DNA of 64,000 nt from Paucibacter sp. KBW04 (GTDB lineage Bacteria; Pseudomonadota; Gammaproteobacteria; Burkholderiales; Burkholderiaceae_C): NCBI RefSeq assembly GCF_003852425.1, contig NZ_QAJN01000010.1, positions 62,724 through 126,723 on the forward strand. Reading direction: 5' to 3'. Within the stretch, counting starts at the first letter, position 1, and each line of letters starts with the position of its first letter. Made by a program: the position numbers and the translations under genes. Below, one piece after another: positions 33,168-42,903 of the stretch. The notes under the pieces were generated by a model. That model made no database searches. It had not been told where the DNA came from and worked only from the letters and a program-made list of their open reading frames with translations.

Positions 33168-33200
33168 ACATTGGTTTTGCTTGGAAGCTTGGGACGGAGT

Positions 33201-34163
33201 TTAGTTCGTCTCGTCGCCCTCAGACTTCTTGATGCGCACTGCCGCGCGCTTCTTGGGGGCGGCAGGTGCATTACCAGCGGCTGCGGCAGCCACCACGGCG
33301 GCAGCATCTTTGCCTTCACCGGTGGCGTCGGCGGCCACGTCTTCTTCCTTGATCACACGGGTGTAAGGCGCCAGCAACTGCACCAGCTGGCCGTAAATCT
33401 TGGGGCTGCCGGCCACCACTTCGCGCTGCATCAGGAAGTCGGACTCGCCGGTGAAGTTGCCGATCAAGCCACCGGCTTCGGTGATGATCAGCGAGCCTGC
33501 GGCCACATCCCAGGGCTGCAGACCGGTCTCAAAGAAGGCGTCGTAGTAACCGGCGGCCACATAGCAGAGGTCCAGGGCGGCCGCGCCCGGGCGGCGCAGG
33601 CCGGCGCACTCGGTCATGACGGTTTCAAACATCTTCAGATAGCGCTTGAAGTTGTCGCCACGACGGAAGGGGAAGCCGGTGCCGATCAAGGCGTCGCTCA
33701 TGCGGGTGCGCTTGGAGACGCGCAGGCGGCGGTCGTTCATGAAGGCGCCACGGCCCTTGGTGGCGTAGAACAGATCGTTTCGGGTGGGGTCGTAAACAAC
33801 GGCTTGTTGCACCACGCCGCGGTGTGCCAAGGCGATGGATACGCAGTACATGGGCAGGCCGTGGATGAAGTTGGTGGTTCCGTCGAGCGGGTCGATGATC
33901 CAGACGAATTCAGAATGCTTGGCGCCATGCTCGCGGCCCGACTCTTCGGCGAGGATGCCGTGGTCGGGGTAGGCTTGCAGCAGGGTTTCGATGATGATCT
34001 TTTCAGCGGCTTGGTCCACCTCGGTCACGAAGTCATTGGGCGACTTGGTGTTGATCTTCAGGATATCGAGGTCCATCGAAGCGCGGTTGATGATGGCACC
34101 GGCTGCGCGCGCCGCCTTGATGGCGACATTGAGCATGGGATGGAGCGAAGCTTGCTGCGTCAT
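33201..34163 (-). CDS. suhB: Inositol-1-monophosphatase family protein SuhB
   Basis: This 320-residue enzyme hydrolyses inositol phosphates; in bacteria SuhB also binds NusA/RNA polymerase in rRNA antitermination. The metal and substrate motifs are visible: [28 protein letters not shown] and [10 protein letters not shown]. The ATG at 34163 gives [12 protein letters not shown], matching the family start. A C-terminal tail of about 60 residues ([20 protein letters not shown] then [10 protein letters not shown]) extends beyond the usual length and is typical of some Burkholderiales. It is divergent from trmJ. Confidence 0.93.
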   Translation of the reverse strand: MTQQASLHPMLNVAIKAARAAGAIINRASMDLDILKINTKSPNDFVTEVDQAAEKIIIETLLQAYPDHGILAEESGREHGAKHSEFVWIIDPLDGTTNFIHGLPMYCVSIALAHRGVVQQAVVYDPTRNDLFYATKGRGAFMNDRRLRVSKRTRMSDALIGTGFPFRRGDNFKRYLKMFETVMTECAGLRRPGAAALDLCYVAAGYYDAFFETGLQPWDVAAGSLIITEAGGLIGNFTGESDFLMQREVVAGSPKIYGQLVQLLAPYTRVIKEEDVAADATGEGKDAAAVVAAAAAGNAPAAPKKRAAVRIKKSEGDETN

Positions 34164-34412
34164 TCGTGAAACCTTGGAAAAATGGGGTAGCGACATCGCT
34201 GACCCTAGGGCCTGCGAGGAAGAGGTGGACTGGCGAAGAGAAAGAGCGAATCCCGTTCAGGATGCTTTGACGAAGACGGTGGGGCTGGCAAGAAGAATTC
34301 TTTTGCGGATTTTCTTATTGCAGGAGTCTTCATCTGCGCATGCTGCGGATAATCCTCTATTTTAACCGAAATCCCCTAAAAGCGGCTAGTTTTACGCTGT
34401 GCCCGCGTTGAT

Positions 34413-35186
34413 ATGACACGATTCGTCCTGATCCAGACCAGCCACCCCGGCAATGTCGGCTCCGCCGCCCGCGCCATGAAGGTGATGGGCTTTTCCGAAC
34501 TGGTGCTGGTGGCGCCGCGCTTTGCCGATGTCTTGTGCCAGGAGGAAACCGTGGCCATGGCCAGCGGTGCGGCAGATATCCTGGCCCGCGCCCGCATCGT
34601 GGCCACGCTGGAAGAAGCCCTGGATGGCTGCACTTTTGCCTGCGCCACAGCCATGACGCCGCGCGACTTCGGCCCGCCGGTGCGCGAGCCGCGTGCCTTG
34701 TTTGCCGAGTTGGCGGCGGCGCCAGCCGAGAGCGCGCACAAGCTGGCCCTGGTCTTTGGCTCCGAGCGCTACGGCATGAGCAATGAGGATGTGTACCGTT
34801 GCCACGCGGTGCTGTCGATCCCCACCCATCCGGACTACGGCTCGCTCAACCTCGCCCAGGCGGTGCAATTGCTGGCCTATGACTGGCGCCAGGCCCTGGG
34901 CGGCTTCTCGGTGCAGGCCCGCACGGCCGATCCGCGCCTGGCCGATGCCGTGGCCGTGCAGGGTTTGTTGAGTCATCTGGAGGAGGCGCTGGTGGCGGTG
35001 GAGTATCTGGACCCGGCCGCACCCAAGAAACTGATCCCGCGCCTGAATCAGCTTTTCAATCGCGCCCAGCTGACGGTGGAAGAGGTGCATATCTGGCGCG
35101 GCATTGCGCGCGCCATGCTCAAGCAAAGCGCGGCACTTGGCGCCACGGCCGCTACGGGCAAAACGGGTAGCGACGACGCGGCTTGA
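34413..35186 (+). CDS. trmJ: tRNA 2'-O-methyltransferase TrmJ
   Basis: This 257-residue SPOUT-class enzyme methylates the 2'-OH of residue 32 in several tRNAs with SAM. The N-terminus TSHPGNVGSAARAMKVMGF and the knot motifs LVFGSERYGMSNED and IPTHPDYGSLNLAQAVQLLAY are characteristic. The C-terminal 80 residues are the usual helical dimerisation extension. It is divergent from suhB, as is common in betaproteobacteria. Confidence 0.93.
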   Translation: MTRFVLIQTSHPGNVGSAARAMKVMGFSELVLVAPRFADVLCQEETVAMASGAADILARARIVATLEEALDGCTFACATAMTPRDFGPPVREPRALFAELAAAPAESAHKLALVFGSERYGMSNEDVYRCHAVLSIPTHPDYGSLNLAQAVQLLAYDWRQALGGFSVQARTADPRLADAVAVQGLLSHLEEALVAVEYLDPAAPKKLIPRLNQLFNRAQLTVEEVHIWRGIARAMLKQSAALGATAATGKTGSDDAA

Positions 35187-35239
35187 AGCGGGCCGCTAAA
35201 CTGGCCGCCCCCTCCCGTCCCTTTGTGAAGTAGCCCCTC

Positions 35240-36016
35240 ATGTTTCAGCGCATCCGCGAAGACATTGCCTGCATTCTTGAACGCGACCCTGCGGCGCGCA
35301 GTCGCTGGGAGGTGCTGACCTGTTATCCGGGCCTGCATGCGCTGATGTTTCATCGTCTCGCGCATGGCTGCTGGATCCGTGACTGGAAGTGGTTGGGCCG
35401 CTTCATCTCGCATCTGGCGCGATTCTTCACCGGCATCGAGATTCATCCCGGTGCCAAGATCGCACGCCGCGTCTTCATCGACCACGGCATGGGCATCGTC
35501 ATCGGTGAGATGGCCGAGATCGGCGAAGGCTGCACCATTTACCAGGGTGTGACCCTGGGCGGCACGGCCTTGGTCAAGGGCGCCAAACGCCACCCCACGC
35601 TGGAGGCCGGTGTCATCATCGGCGCCAATGCCTGCGTGCTCGGCGGTTTCACCGTCGGCGCAGGTGCTCGAGTTGGCTCAGGCGCGGTGGTGACCAAGCC
35701 GGTGCCGGCAGGTGCTACGGCCGTGGGCAACCCGGCGCGCATCATCGAAGCCAAGGCCGACGCCCAGCGCGAGGAGGTTGCGGCTCGCATGGGCTTCTCG
35801 GCCTACGGTGTGTCGCAGGGCGATGACCCTGTAGCCCAGGCCATGCGTGGCCTGATCGACAACGCCGCCGGCCATGAGCATCAGATCGCTTTGCTGTGGC
35901 AGGCGGTGTGCAAACTCTCCGCCGCTTCGGGCGAGAAGGTGGGCGACTGCGTCCCGCAAGACGCCCAGCAAGCCGAAGCCTTTGACGCGGCAGGTTTGAA
36001 TCGCCTCGTGAAGTAG
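35240..36016 (+). CDS. cysE: Serine O-acetyltransferase CysE
   Basis: This 258-residue enzyme makes O-acetylserine from serine and acetyl-CoA, the first committed step of cysteine synthesis. The N-terminal helical part ([30 protein letters not shown]) precedes a left-handed beta helix with hexapeptide repeats. It carries the catalytic segments [21 protein letters not shown] and [11 protein letters not shown]-like [12 protein letters not shown]. The C-terminus is longer than the short epsilon-type CysE. It follows trmJ by 53 bases. Confidence 0.95.
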   Translation: MFQRIREDIACILERDPAARSRWEVLTCYPGLHALMFHRLAHGCWIRDWKWLGRFISHLARFFTGIEIHPGAKIARRVFIDHGMGIVIGEMAEIGEGCTIYQGVTLGGTALVKGAKRHPTLEAGVIIGANACVLGGFTVGAGARVGSGAVVTKPVPAGATAVGNPARIIEAKADAQREEVAARMGFSAYGVSQGDDPVAQAMRGLIDNAAGHEHQIALLWQAVCKLSAASGEKVGDCVPQDAQQAEAFDAAGLNRLVK

Positions 36017-36023
36017 CCGACTG

Positions 36024-36617
36024 TCAGGCGGCTTTCACAGGCCTTTGCGCTGATTTTGGGCGGAAGGCCTTGACGACCTCCTCGGCGGTTTCCAGGTAAG
36101 GGCCGCCGATCAGGTCGATGCAATAGGGCACGGCTGCGAAGATGCCGGGCACCAGGGTTTCGCCGTCCGAGCTTTTCAGGCCTTCCAGGGTTTCGGCAAT
36201 CGCCTTGGGCTGGCCCGGCAGATTGATGATCAGGCTTTTGCCTCGGATCACGGCGACCTGGCGCGACAAAATTGCCGTCGGTACAAAGCGCAGGGAGATC
36301 TGCCGCATCTGCTCGCCAAAGCCGGGCATTTCTTTGTCGGCCACATCTAGCGTGGCCTCGGGCGTCACATCCCGCAGTGCCGGGCCGGTGCCGCCGGTGG
36401 TCAGTACCAGATCGCAAGCGGCCTCGTCCACCAGCTCGCGCAAGGTCTGGGCGATCAGGGCGCGTTCATCGGGAATCAGGCGCGGCTCGAAGCTGATGGG
36501 GTTGCGCAAGGCGCGGCTCAGCCAGTCTTGCAGGGCAGGCAGGCCTTTGTCTTCATAGACGCCGCTGGAGGCGCGGTCGCTGATGGAGACGATGCCGATG
36601 CGAACGGCGTCACTCAT
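36024..36617 (-). CDS. mog: Molybdopterin adenylyltransferase Mog
   Basis: This 197-residue enzyme adenylates molybdopterin before molybdenum insertion in Moco synthesis. It has the MoaB/Mog fold, with the motif LVLTTGGTGPALRDVTPEATLDVADKEMPGF. The ATG at 36617 gives MSDAVRIGIVSISDRAS, the expected N-terminus. It overlaps the end of darP by eight bases, so the two are cotranscribed. Confidence 0.93.
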   Translation of the reverse strand: MSDAVRIGIVSISDRASSGVYEDKGLPALQDWLSRALRNPISFEPRLIPDERALIAQTLRELVDEAACDLVLTTGGTGPALRDVTPEATLDVADKEMPGFGEQMRQISLRFVPTAILSRQVAVIRGKSLIINLPGQPKAIAETLEGLKSSDGETLVPGIFAAVPYCIDLIGGPYLETAEEVVKAFRPKSAQRPVKAA

Positions 36618-37191
36618 CGGCGCCGTCCTCATCTTCTTCGTCCTGCTTGCCCTCGCTGGGATTGACGCGCAGCTGCTCGGTCTTGATGAACTGGAACAAG
36701 TCGCGGTAAGCGCGGCCGCTGCGCTTTTCGGGCTCCAGGGCGGCGTCTTTGCGGGCCGCGCGTACCAGGCTGCGCAGCTGCTGCACATCGATGCCGCCGT
36801 GAGCCTCGATAAAGGCTTGCAGGGCGCTATCGTTCTTGAGCAGACGCTCACGCCAGGCCTCGCTTTGGTGCAGGGCCAGGCTGTCCTTGGCATGACCCAG
36901 TTTGAAGGCGGCCACGGCTTGGCGCAGAGGCTCGGGGTCGACCCGGCGCATCAGCTTGCCGATGTATTGCATCTGGCGGCGGCGGCCTTCGTGGGCGGTG
37001 ATTTTCTTAGCAGCCTTGATGGCATCGGCCAGAATTTCCGGCAGGCCCAGCGGTTCGATACGGCTGGCCGGCAGGGTCAGCAAGTCTTCGCCAAGCGTTT
37101 GCAATTCAAGCATGTCACGCTTGAGCTGGCTCTTGCTGGGGCGGTTGTCGAAGTCGTCGTCTTCGGCCGTGAATTCTTCTTGTGTTCTCAT
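36610..37191 (-). CDS. darP: Ribosome-associated protein DarP (YjgA, DUF615)
   Basis: This is a 193-residue helical protein that helps late maturation of the 50S subunit. Family features are PSKSQLKRDMLELQTLGEDL, RRRQMQYIGKLMR and RAYRDLFQFIK. The ATG at 37191 fits the usual start (MRTQEEF). The C-terminal tail is acidic. It lies upstream of mog in an operon and is divergent from pmbA. Confidence 0.93.
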   Translation of the reverse strand: MRTQEEFTAEDDDFDNRPSKSQLKRDMLELQTLGEDLLTLPASRIEPLGLPEILADAIKAAKKITAHEGRRRQMQYIGKLMRRVDPEPLRQAVAAFKLGHAKDSLALHQSEAWRERLLKNDSALQAFIEAHGGIDVQQLRSLVRAARKDAALEPEKRSGRAYRDLFQFIKTEQLRVNPSEGKQDEEDEDGADE

Positions 37192-37504
37192 GATGACGCT
37201 GCTGCTTGTGTTGCGGCTCACCCCAAAAAGGGAGCGAGCAAAGTTCAGGGTGCTGGGATTCAAGGGCCAAGGCCTTGTTGGGCTGCTTGGGATTGCCAAG
37301 CAATTTGCCCGGCCGACCTTGAATCTGGCAAAAGAGGCCTATCTAGGCTGATATGGCTGCGGCATCATGCCGCGACCTTATGATTGTCCCCTAGTTCTGA
37401 GATTTATTGCCGCACTGCAGGCGGCCCTTTTCATCCGGGGCCTGCGTCAAGCCCTGTGCCTGCCAACAGCGTCAGTCCCAAATCCCCCAGCCCAAGTCCT
37501 ATTC

Positions 37505-38929
37505 ATGCCCAAGTTCGCCGTGCCTTCTAGCCCTGCCTCTACTGCCGCCTCGTCTCCAGCCCATTCGGCGTCGGGCAGCGGTTTTGCCTACCGTGTGGAG
37601 CAATTCCAGCAGCTGATCGAAGACGTGCTGCAAGAGGCCAAGCGCATCGGCGCCAGCGACGCCGGTGCCGAAGTGTCGGAGGGCTGTGGCCTGTCGGTGT
37701 CCACCCGCATGGGCGAGCTGGAGAATGTGGAGCGCAATCGCGACAAGTCCTTGGGCATCTCGGTCTATGTGGGCCAGCGTCGCGGCAATGCCAGTACCTC
37801 GGACTTCTCGCCCAAGGCCTTGCGCGACACGGTGCGTGCGGCCTTCGACATCGCCCGCTTCACCGCCGAAGACCCGGTGGCTGGCTTGCCCGATGTGGAA
37901 GACTTGTCGCTGGATGCGAGTACCCGCCCCGAGCTGGATCTCTTCCACCCCTGGGCCATCGATGCCCAAGCCGCTGCCGAGTTGGCCCTGCGTTGCGAGG
38001 CCGCGGCCTTTGCCACCGACCCGCGCATCCGCAATAGCGAAGGTGCTGCCGTCTCGGCCCAGACCTCGCATTTCTACACCGGCAATAGCCGCGGCTTCCG
38101 TGGCGGCTATGCCAGCTCGCGCCACTCCATCTCGGTAGCCCCCATCGCCGGACGCGGCGCCGATATGCAGCGCGATGCCTGGTACAGCTCTATGCGCGAT
38201 GCCAAGGATCTGGCTTCGCCCGAGGCCGTCGGCCGTTATGCAGCGGAGCGTGCGCTCTCCCGCCTGAAGTCGCGCCGCGTCGCCACGGCCGAGGTGCCGG
38301 TCTTGTTTGAGAACTCGGCGGCAGCTGGTTTGCTGGGCTCCTTGGTGCAAGCGACCAGCGGCGGTGCTCTGTATCGCCGGGCCAGCTTCTTGCTGGACAG
38401 CCTGGGCAAACCGGTCCTGGCCTCGCATATCGACATCGACGAGAACCCTCATGAACTCAAGGGCAAGGGCAGCTCGCCCTTTGACGATGAAGGCGTGACG
38501 ACCCGTGCCCGCAAGGTGGTGGAAGCCGGCCAGTTGCAGGGTTACTTTTTGTCCACCTACACCGCGCGCAAACTGGGCATGCGCACCACGGGCAATGCCG
38601 GTGGTTCGCACAATCTGCGAATGACGAGCCGGCTCACCGCGCCTGGCGATGATCTGCCCACCATGTTGCGTCGCCTGGGCACCGGCCTTTTCGTCACCGA
38701 GTTGATGGGGCAGGGCGTCAACTATGTGACGGGGGACTATTCGCGGGGCGCCAGTGGTTACTGGGTCGAGAACGGCGAGATCGCCTACCCGGTGCACGAG
38801 GTGACGATCGCGGGGACCTTGCCGGAAATGTTCCAAAACATCATCGGCATCGGCCGCGACGCCTACACCATGGGCGGCAAGACCGTGGGTTCGCTGCTGA
38901 TCTCCCGCATGAAGCTGGCTGGCAGCTAA
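37505..38929 (+). CDS. pmbA: Metalloprotease subunit PmbA (TldE)
   Basis: This is a 474-residue subunit that forms a heterodimer with TldD and takes part in peptide processing (microcin B17 in E. coli, CcdA turnover). The PmbA/TldD family segments are clear: GASDAGAEVSEGCGLSVSTR near the N-terminus and ENGEIAYPVHEVTIAGTLPEMFQNI near the C-terminus. It lacks the HExxxH zinc motif of TldD, as expected for PmbA. The ATG at 37505 is chosen after a poorly coding upstream extension. It is normally adjacent to darP in proteobacteria, as here. Confidence 0.93.
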   Translation: MPKFAVPSSPASTAASSPAHSASGSGFAYRVEQFQQLIEDVLQEAKRIGASDAGAEVSEGCGLSVSTRMGELENVERNRDKSLGISVYVGQRRGNASTSDFSPKALRDTVRAAFDIARFTAEDPVAGLPDVEDLSLDASTRPELDLFHPWAIDAQAAAELALRCEAAAFATDPRIRNSEGAAVSAQTSHFYTGNSRGFRGGYASSRHSISVAPIAGRGADMQRDAWYSSMRDAKDLASPEAVGRYAAERALSRLKSRRVATAEVPVLFENSAAAGLLGSLVQATSGGALYRRASFLLDSLGKPVLASHIDIDENPHELKGKGSSPFDDEGVTTRARKVVEAGQLQGYFLSTYTARKLGMRTTGNAGGSHNLRMTSRLTAPGDDLPTMLRRLGTGLFVTELMGQGVNYVTGDYSRGASGYWVENGEIAYPVHEVTIAGTLPEMFQNIIGIGRDAYTMGGKTVGSLLISRMKLAGS

Positions 38930-39062
38930 GCCCTGGCATTTTTGACGCGCGTCTGCACGGGTTTGCCCCGGCAAAAACGCCCGGTCTGGGTCGCAGCTCA
39001 ACCCTAGAATTGTGCGGAGGCCCACCTTGGATTGGGCGCTCCCAACAAACTAGGAGACCTTG

Positions 39063-40145
39063 ATGCAACGTCGTTCCTTTGTTCGTCACGCGGGCCTGGC
39101 CGGTGTGCTGGCGGCGGGGGCCGCGCCTGCCGTCGTGCATGCGCAGGCCAATATCCGTTGGCGGCTGGCCTCCAGCTTTCCCAAATCGCTGGACACCTTG
39201 TTTGGTGCCTCCGAGTTGTTCGCCAAAAAGGTGAGCGAGATGAGCGGCGGCAAGTTCCAGATCTCCTTGCACGCTGGCGGCGAGTTGATGCCGCCGGGCC
39301 AGGTGGTGGATGGGGTGCAAAGCGGTGCGGTGGAAATCGCGCACACGGCGCCCTATTACTTCTTCGGCAAGGACGAAACCTTTGCCCTGGGCTGCGCCAT
39401 CCCCTTTGGCTTGAACAGCCGGCAGATGACGGCCTGGATGGTGGAGGGCAATGGCCTGAAGCTGATGCGCGAGTTTTACCGCCAGTACAACATCATCAAT
39501 TTCCTGGGTGGCAATACCGGGGCGCAGATGGGCGGTTGGTTCCGCAAGGAGATCAAGTCCGTCGGCGATATGAAGGGCTTGAAGTTCCGGGTGGGTGGCT
39601 TTGCCGGCCGTATTCTGGAGCGCATGGGCGCGGTGCCGCTCAATATTCCCGGCGGCGAGATTTACTCGGCCCTGGAAAAGGGCACCATCGACGCGGCCGA
39701 ATGGGTGGGCCCTTACGACGACCAGAAGCTGGGCTTCAACAAGGTGGCGCCGTATTACGCCTACCCTGCCTGGTGGGAGGGTGGCCCCCAGGTGGACTTC
39801 TTCATCAACACCAAGTCCTTTGAAGGCCTGACGGCCGAGTACAAGGCGATTGTCGAGTGCGCGGCCTTTGCCGCCCATGTGGACATGCAGGCCAAGTACG
39901 ACGCCAAGAACCCTGCGGCGCTCAAGCAATTGGTGGGCTCGGGCACCAAGCTGTTCCGCTTCCCCAAGGAGGTGATGGACATCGCCTTCAAGGAGTCGCA
40001 AGCCGTCTACAGCGATCTCTCGGCCAAGAACCCGCATTGGAAAAAGGTCTACGAGGACTTCAGTACCTTCCGCCGCGACCAGAACCTCTGGTTCCGCTTT
40101 ACTGAAGCCGGCTTCGACGATTTCATGCAATCGCAAAAACTCTGA
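39063..40145 (+). CDS. dctP: TRAP transporter substrate-binding protein DctP
   Basis: This 360-residue periplasmic receptor begins with a twin-arginine signal (MQRRSFVRHAGLAGVLAAG...VVHAQA), which suggests Tat export. The mature protein matches the DctP family: IRWRLASSFPKSLDTLF; VDGVQSGAVEIAHTAPYYFFGKD; and LEKGTIDAAEWVGPYDD with the conserved Arg/Trp ligand area. Its pattern is close to receptors for 2-oxo or chloro acids of the alpha-keto acid type. The permease genes lie downstream on the opposite strand, so the set is convergent rather than one operon. Confidence 0.93.
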   Translation: MQRRSFVRHAGLAGVLAAGAAPAVVHAQANIRWRLASSFPKSLDTLFGASELFAKKVSEMSGGKFQISLHAGGELMPPGQVVDGVQSGAVEIAHTAPYYFFGKDETFALGCAIPFGLNSRQMTAWMVEGNGLKLMREFYRQYNIINFLGGNTGAQMGGWFRKEIKSVGDMKGLKFRVGGFAGRILERMGAVPLNIPGGEIYSALEKGTIDAAEWVGPYDDQKLGFNKVAPYYAYPAWWEGGPQVDFFINTKSFEGLTAEYKAIVECAAFAAHVDMQAKYDAKNPAALKQLVGSGTKLFRFPKEVMDIAFKESQAVYSDLSAKNPHWKKVYEDFSTFRRDQNLWFRFTEAGFDDFMQSQKL

Positions 40146-40163
40146 GAGCCGCTGGTTCAAAAC

Positions 40164-40196
40164 AAGCCCTGCCTATCGATCTGGCAGGGCTTTTTT
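40164..40196 (+). terminator. Intrinsic terminator after dctP
   Basis: AAGCCCTGCC (40164-40173) pairs with GGCAGGGCTT (40183-40192), loop of nine bases, with a run of six T. It also separates the convergent dctM. Confidence 0.9.
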
Positions 40197-40203
40197 CTGC
40201 GCA

Positions 40204-41808
40204 CTACTTCTTAGCGGCTTCTTCTTGCAAGGCTCGCCGCACAGCTTCCATCGGGTCCTCCGCCTGGCTCGCCTTGCCAATGCCGCTAGCCGCGCTGCTG
40301 GCGCTCTCAGGCTTGGCTTGGCTCATCTGTCGCATGGCTTCGTCGGCATTGGTCTGGGCCTGATCGGCCTTGCCATTGGGGTGGCTAAGGTCTTGCAGCA
40401 ACTCGGTCGCATGATTGAGGTCGACGGCCTTCTCTTTGTCGAGAAAGGCGGTGACCGACTGTGGAAAGAAAATCACGATGGCCACCAAGATCAGCTGCAT
40501 CAAGACCCAGGGGATGGCGCCCATATAGATGTCCGAGGACGCCACCTTGCGCGGAATGGCGCCGGTCTTGAACAAGGTGTCTGAGATGCCGCGCAGATAA
40601 AACAGGGCAAAGCCAAAGGGCGGGTGCATAAAGCTGGTCTGCATATTGACGCACAGCATCACGCCGAACCAGACCAGGTCTATGCCCATCTTGTCGGCCA
40701 CCGGGCCCAGCAGGGGCAGGATGATGAAGGCGATCTCGAAGAAGTCGAGGAAGAAGGCCAGGAAGAAGATGAAGATATTGACGGCAATAAGAAAGCCTGT
40801 CTGCCCACCCGGCAGATGACTGAGCATGTGCTCGATCCAGGCGCCGCCTTCGACACCCTGGAAGACCAGGGAAAAGGTGCGCGAGCCGATCAGGATGAAC
40901 ACCACCATGGCGGTGATGCGCATGGTGCCGGCCATGGCCTCGCGAATCAGCGGCCAGTTCAGACGCCCATGCAGGGCCGCCAAGATGAATGCGCCCACGG
41001 CCCCCATGGCCCCCGCCTCGGTAGGCGTGCAGACGGCGGTGTCAATGCCCGGCAGGCCGCCCATGCTGCCCAGTACGGCAAAGATCAGAATCGCCGAGGG
41101 GATGATGCCGCGCAAGCACTTCTTCCACAGCGCCCAGCCTTGCAGCGAGCGCTCGGTCTTGGGGATGCCGGGCAGGTAGTGAGGCTTGAAGCGGGTGAGG
41201 GCAAAGGTGTAGAGCGCGAAGATCAGCACCTGCAAGATCGACGGTCCCCAGGCGGCCTTGTACATATCGCCGACCGAGCGACCCAGCTGATCGGCCAGTA
41301 CCACCAGCACCAGGGAAGGCGGCACCAACTGGGTGATGGTGCCCGAGGCCGCCAGCACGCCGGTGGCGTAACGCATGTTGTAGCCATAGCGCATCATCAC
41401 CGGCAGCGAGATCATGGCCATGGCGATCACCTGACCCGCCACCGTGCCGGTGATGGCGCCCAAGATGAAGCCAACGATGATGACCGAATAGCCCAGGCCG
41501 CCGCGCACCGGGCCGAAGAGCTGGCCCATGGAGTCCAGCATGTCTTCGGCCAAGCCGCAGCGTTCCAGTAGGGCGCCCATCAGGGTGAAGAAGGGAATGG
41601 CCAGCAGTAGATCGTTGGACAAGATGCCGAACACGTTCTGCGGCAGATTGGCCATGAACTCGGGCGGGAACCAGCCCTGCGACACGGCGAAAAAGCCGCA
41701 GGCCAGACCCAGCGCCGCCAAGGAAAAAGCGACCGGGAAGCCGATCAGCATGATGATGATCAGCCCCGCAAACATCAGGGGCGGGAAGTTCTCCATCGCC
41801 ATCATCAT
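40204..41808 (-). CDS. dctM: TRAP transporter large permease DctM
   Basis: This 534-residue inner-membrane protein of about 12 segments is the ion-coupled translocator of the TRAP system. Recognisable parts are LAIPFFTLMGALLERCGLAEDMLD; GQVIAMAMISLPVMMRYGYN; and FILIGSRTFSLVF. A C-terminal tail of about 70 residues rich in Gln, Ala and Ser extends beyond the last membrane segment and is unusual for the family. The start overlaps the stop of dctQ by ATGA (41805-41808). Confidence 0.92.
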   Translation of the reverse strand: MMMAMENFPPLMFAGLIIIMLIGFPVAFSLAALGLACGFFAVSQGWFPPEFMANLPQNVFGILSNDLLLAIPFFTLMGALLERCGLAEDMLDSMGQLFGPVRGGLGYSVIIVGFILGAITGTVAGQVIAMAMISLPVMMRYGYNMRYATGVLAASGTITQLVPPSLVLVVLADQLGRSVGDMYKAAWGPSILQVLIFALYTFALTRFKPHYLPGIPKTERSLQGWALWKKCLRGIIPSAILIFAVLGSMGGLPGIDTAVCTPTEAGAMGAVGAFILAALHGRLNWPLIREAMAGTMRITAMVVFILIGSRTFSLVFQGVEGGAWIEHMLSHLPGGQTGFLIAVNIFIFFLAFFLDFFEIAFIILPLLGPVADKMGIDLVWFGVMLCVNMQTSFMHPPFGFALFYLRGISDTLFKTGAIPRKVASSDIYMGAIPWVLMQLILVAIVIFFPQSVTAFLDKEKAVDLNHATELLQDLSHPNGKADQAQTNADEAMRQMSQAKPESASSAASGIGKASQAEDPMEAVRRALQEEAAKK

Positions 41809-42413
41809 TGCAGCGGCCTCTCGTACTGCACATCCATCTCTAACTGCTGATTCAAGCAGGCGATGCGCTTGATCACCTCCGCCAGCGCCTGCAGGCAGAG
41901 CAGGCCGAAGCCCAGGGGTAGCAGCAAGGCGGCAGGCCAGCGGATCAATCCACCGGCGTTGGCCGACATCTCGCCGCTGCTGAGCAACTTCCAGAGATAG
42001 GGCAGGGCGCCCAGGCTGGCCACGCTGTCCGAGGGGCTCATGCCGGTGTTCAGCTTGAGCCAGAACATCTGGCCCGATAGCCAAGTCAGATAGGCCATCA
42101 CCGGCAGCAAGAAGACGATCAGGCCAAACAGGTCGATACCCAGCTTGCCGCGTCCGCTCAGGCGGCTGTAAACGAGGTCAACCCGCACATGCTCATTGAC
42201 CTTGAGCACCTGGGCCGCGCCCAGCATCACGCAGGCCGCGAAGAGATACCACTGAATCTCGCTAAAGGCGTTGGAGCTGTAATCCAAGGCATAGCGCACG
42301 ACTGCATTGGCCGCGCTGATCAGGCAGGACAGCAGAACCGCCCAGCTGGCGAGCGTGGCAAAACGGGCGCTGATCTTGTCTATACCCTGGGCCAGGGCGA
42401 GAAGGGCTTTCAT
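41805..42413 (-). CDS. dctQ: TRAP transporter small permease DctQ
   Basis: This is a 202-residue four-segment membrane protein that binds the large permease and helps receptor docking. DctQ features include the N-terminal helix with LASWAVLLSCLISAANAVVRYAL, then SSNAFSEIQWYLFAACVMLGAAQVLKVNEHVRVD. The ATG at 42413 follows GGGAG. It is coupled to dctM by overlapping stop and start codons. Confidence 0.9.
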   Translation of the reverse strand: MKALLALAQGIDKISARFATLASWAVLLSCLISAANAVVRYALDYSSNAFSEIQWYLFAACVMLGAAQVLKVNEHVRVDLVYSRLSGRGKLGIDLFGLIVFLLPVMAYLTWLSGQMFWLKLNTGMSPSDSVASLGALPYLWKLLSSGEMSANAGGLIRWPAALLLPLGFGLLCLQALAEVIKRIACLNQQLEMDVQYERPLQ

Positions 42414-42421
42414 GGCGCTCC

Positions 42422-42459
42422 CAAAAGAAAACGGACTCGCTGCATGCGCAACGAGTCCG
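42422..42459 (-). terminator. Hairpin with U-tract just upstream of dctQ
   Basis: CGGACTCG (42432-42439) pairs with CGAGTCCG (42452-42459), and on the minus strand TTTTCTTTT follows. It is probably the terminator of the 42541-42885 gene, but it ends only nine bases before the dctQ start and could also modulate dctQM. Confidence 0.7.
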
Positions 42460-42540
42460 CCACTTTAGCGAGCCCTATCGCCCCAAGCGCTCAATCAGGC
42501 CTGAAATGACCCAGCTTCAGGGAAAGCACTGAGGGCGTAT

Positions 42541-42885
42541 TCACAGCGCCGAAGCGGCCATGAACAGCTTGGTCGAACGCGCGCCCGAGCGGCAAAAAGC
42601 CAGCACGGGCTTGGGCAGGCTGTCCAATAGCGCGCGAAAAGCCGCAATCTCTTCGGGCGACTGATAGCCACCTTGCACCGGCAGGTGCTGATAAACCAAG
42701 CCAGCGGCCGCGGCGGCCTCGGCCATCTGCGCGCTGGTGGGTTGATCGGGGCCGCCTTCGAAATCGGGGCGGTTATTGATCACGCTGCGAAAGCCGGCCG
42801 CAGCCGCTTCCTGCATCGATTCCGGCGCCAGCTGGGGAGCGACGCAGAACTCGGGCGCGACGGTTTGAATGGGCAACAAGCTCAT
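42541..42885 (-). CDS. TIGR01244-family sulfurtransferase/phosphatase-like protein
   Basis: This 114-residue single-domain protein belongs to the DUF442/BLH (beta-lactamase hydrolase-like) group. It has the PTP-like active-site loop FCRSGARST and an N-terminal AGFRSVINNRPDFE pattern. In other bacteria such domains are linked to sulfide oxidation or H2S response, but the substrate is not known here. It stands 19 bases after yqeY in the same orientation. Confidence 0.82.
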   Translation of the reverse strand: MSLLPIQTVAPEFCVAPQLAPESMQEAAAAGFRSVINNRPDFEGGPDQPTSAQMAEAAAAAGLVYQHLPVQGGYQSPEEIAAFRALLDSLPKPVLAFCRSGARSTKLFMAASAL

Positions 42886-42903
42886 GCGGGGCTCCGTGGG
42901 GGT

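Larger units (their letters stand above)
32843..33200. other. Island-chromosome junction region without a gene
   Basis: This 358-base stretch lies between the island nuclease gene and suhB. It contains the GGCTCCA repeats (32907-33005) and the terminator at 33146-33167. I see no convincing coding frame. The change from minus-strand accessory genes to core genes happens here, so one end of the island is probably within it, but no att repeat is recognisable. Confidence 0.5.

Noticed and set aside
37499-39025. Minus-strand open frame of 508 codons
   Set aside because: It lies opposite pmbA, which has clear family motifs; the antisense frame is Gly/His/Arg rich without any domain.
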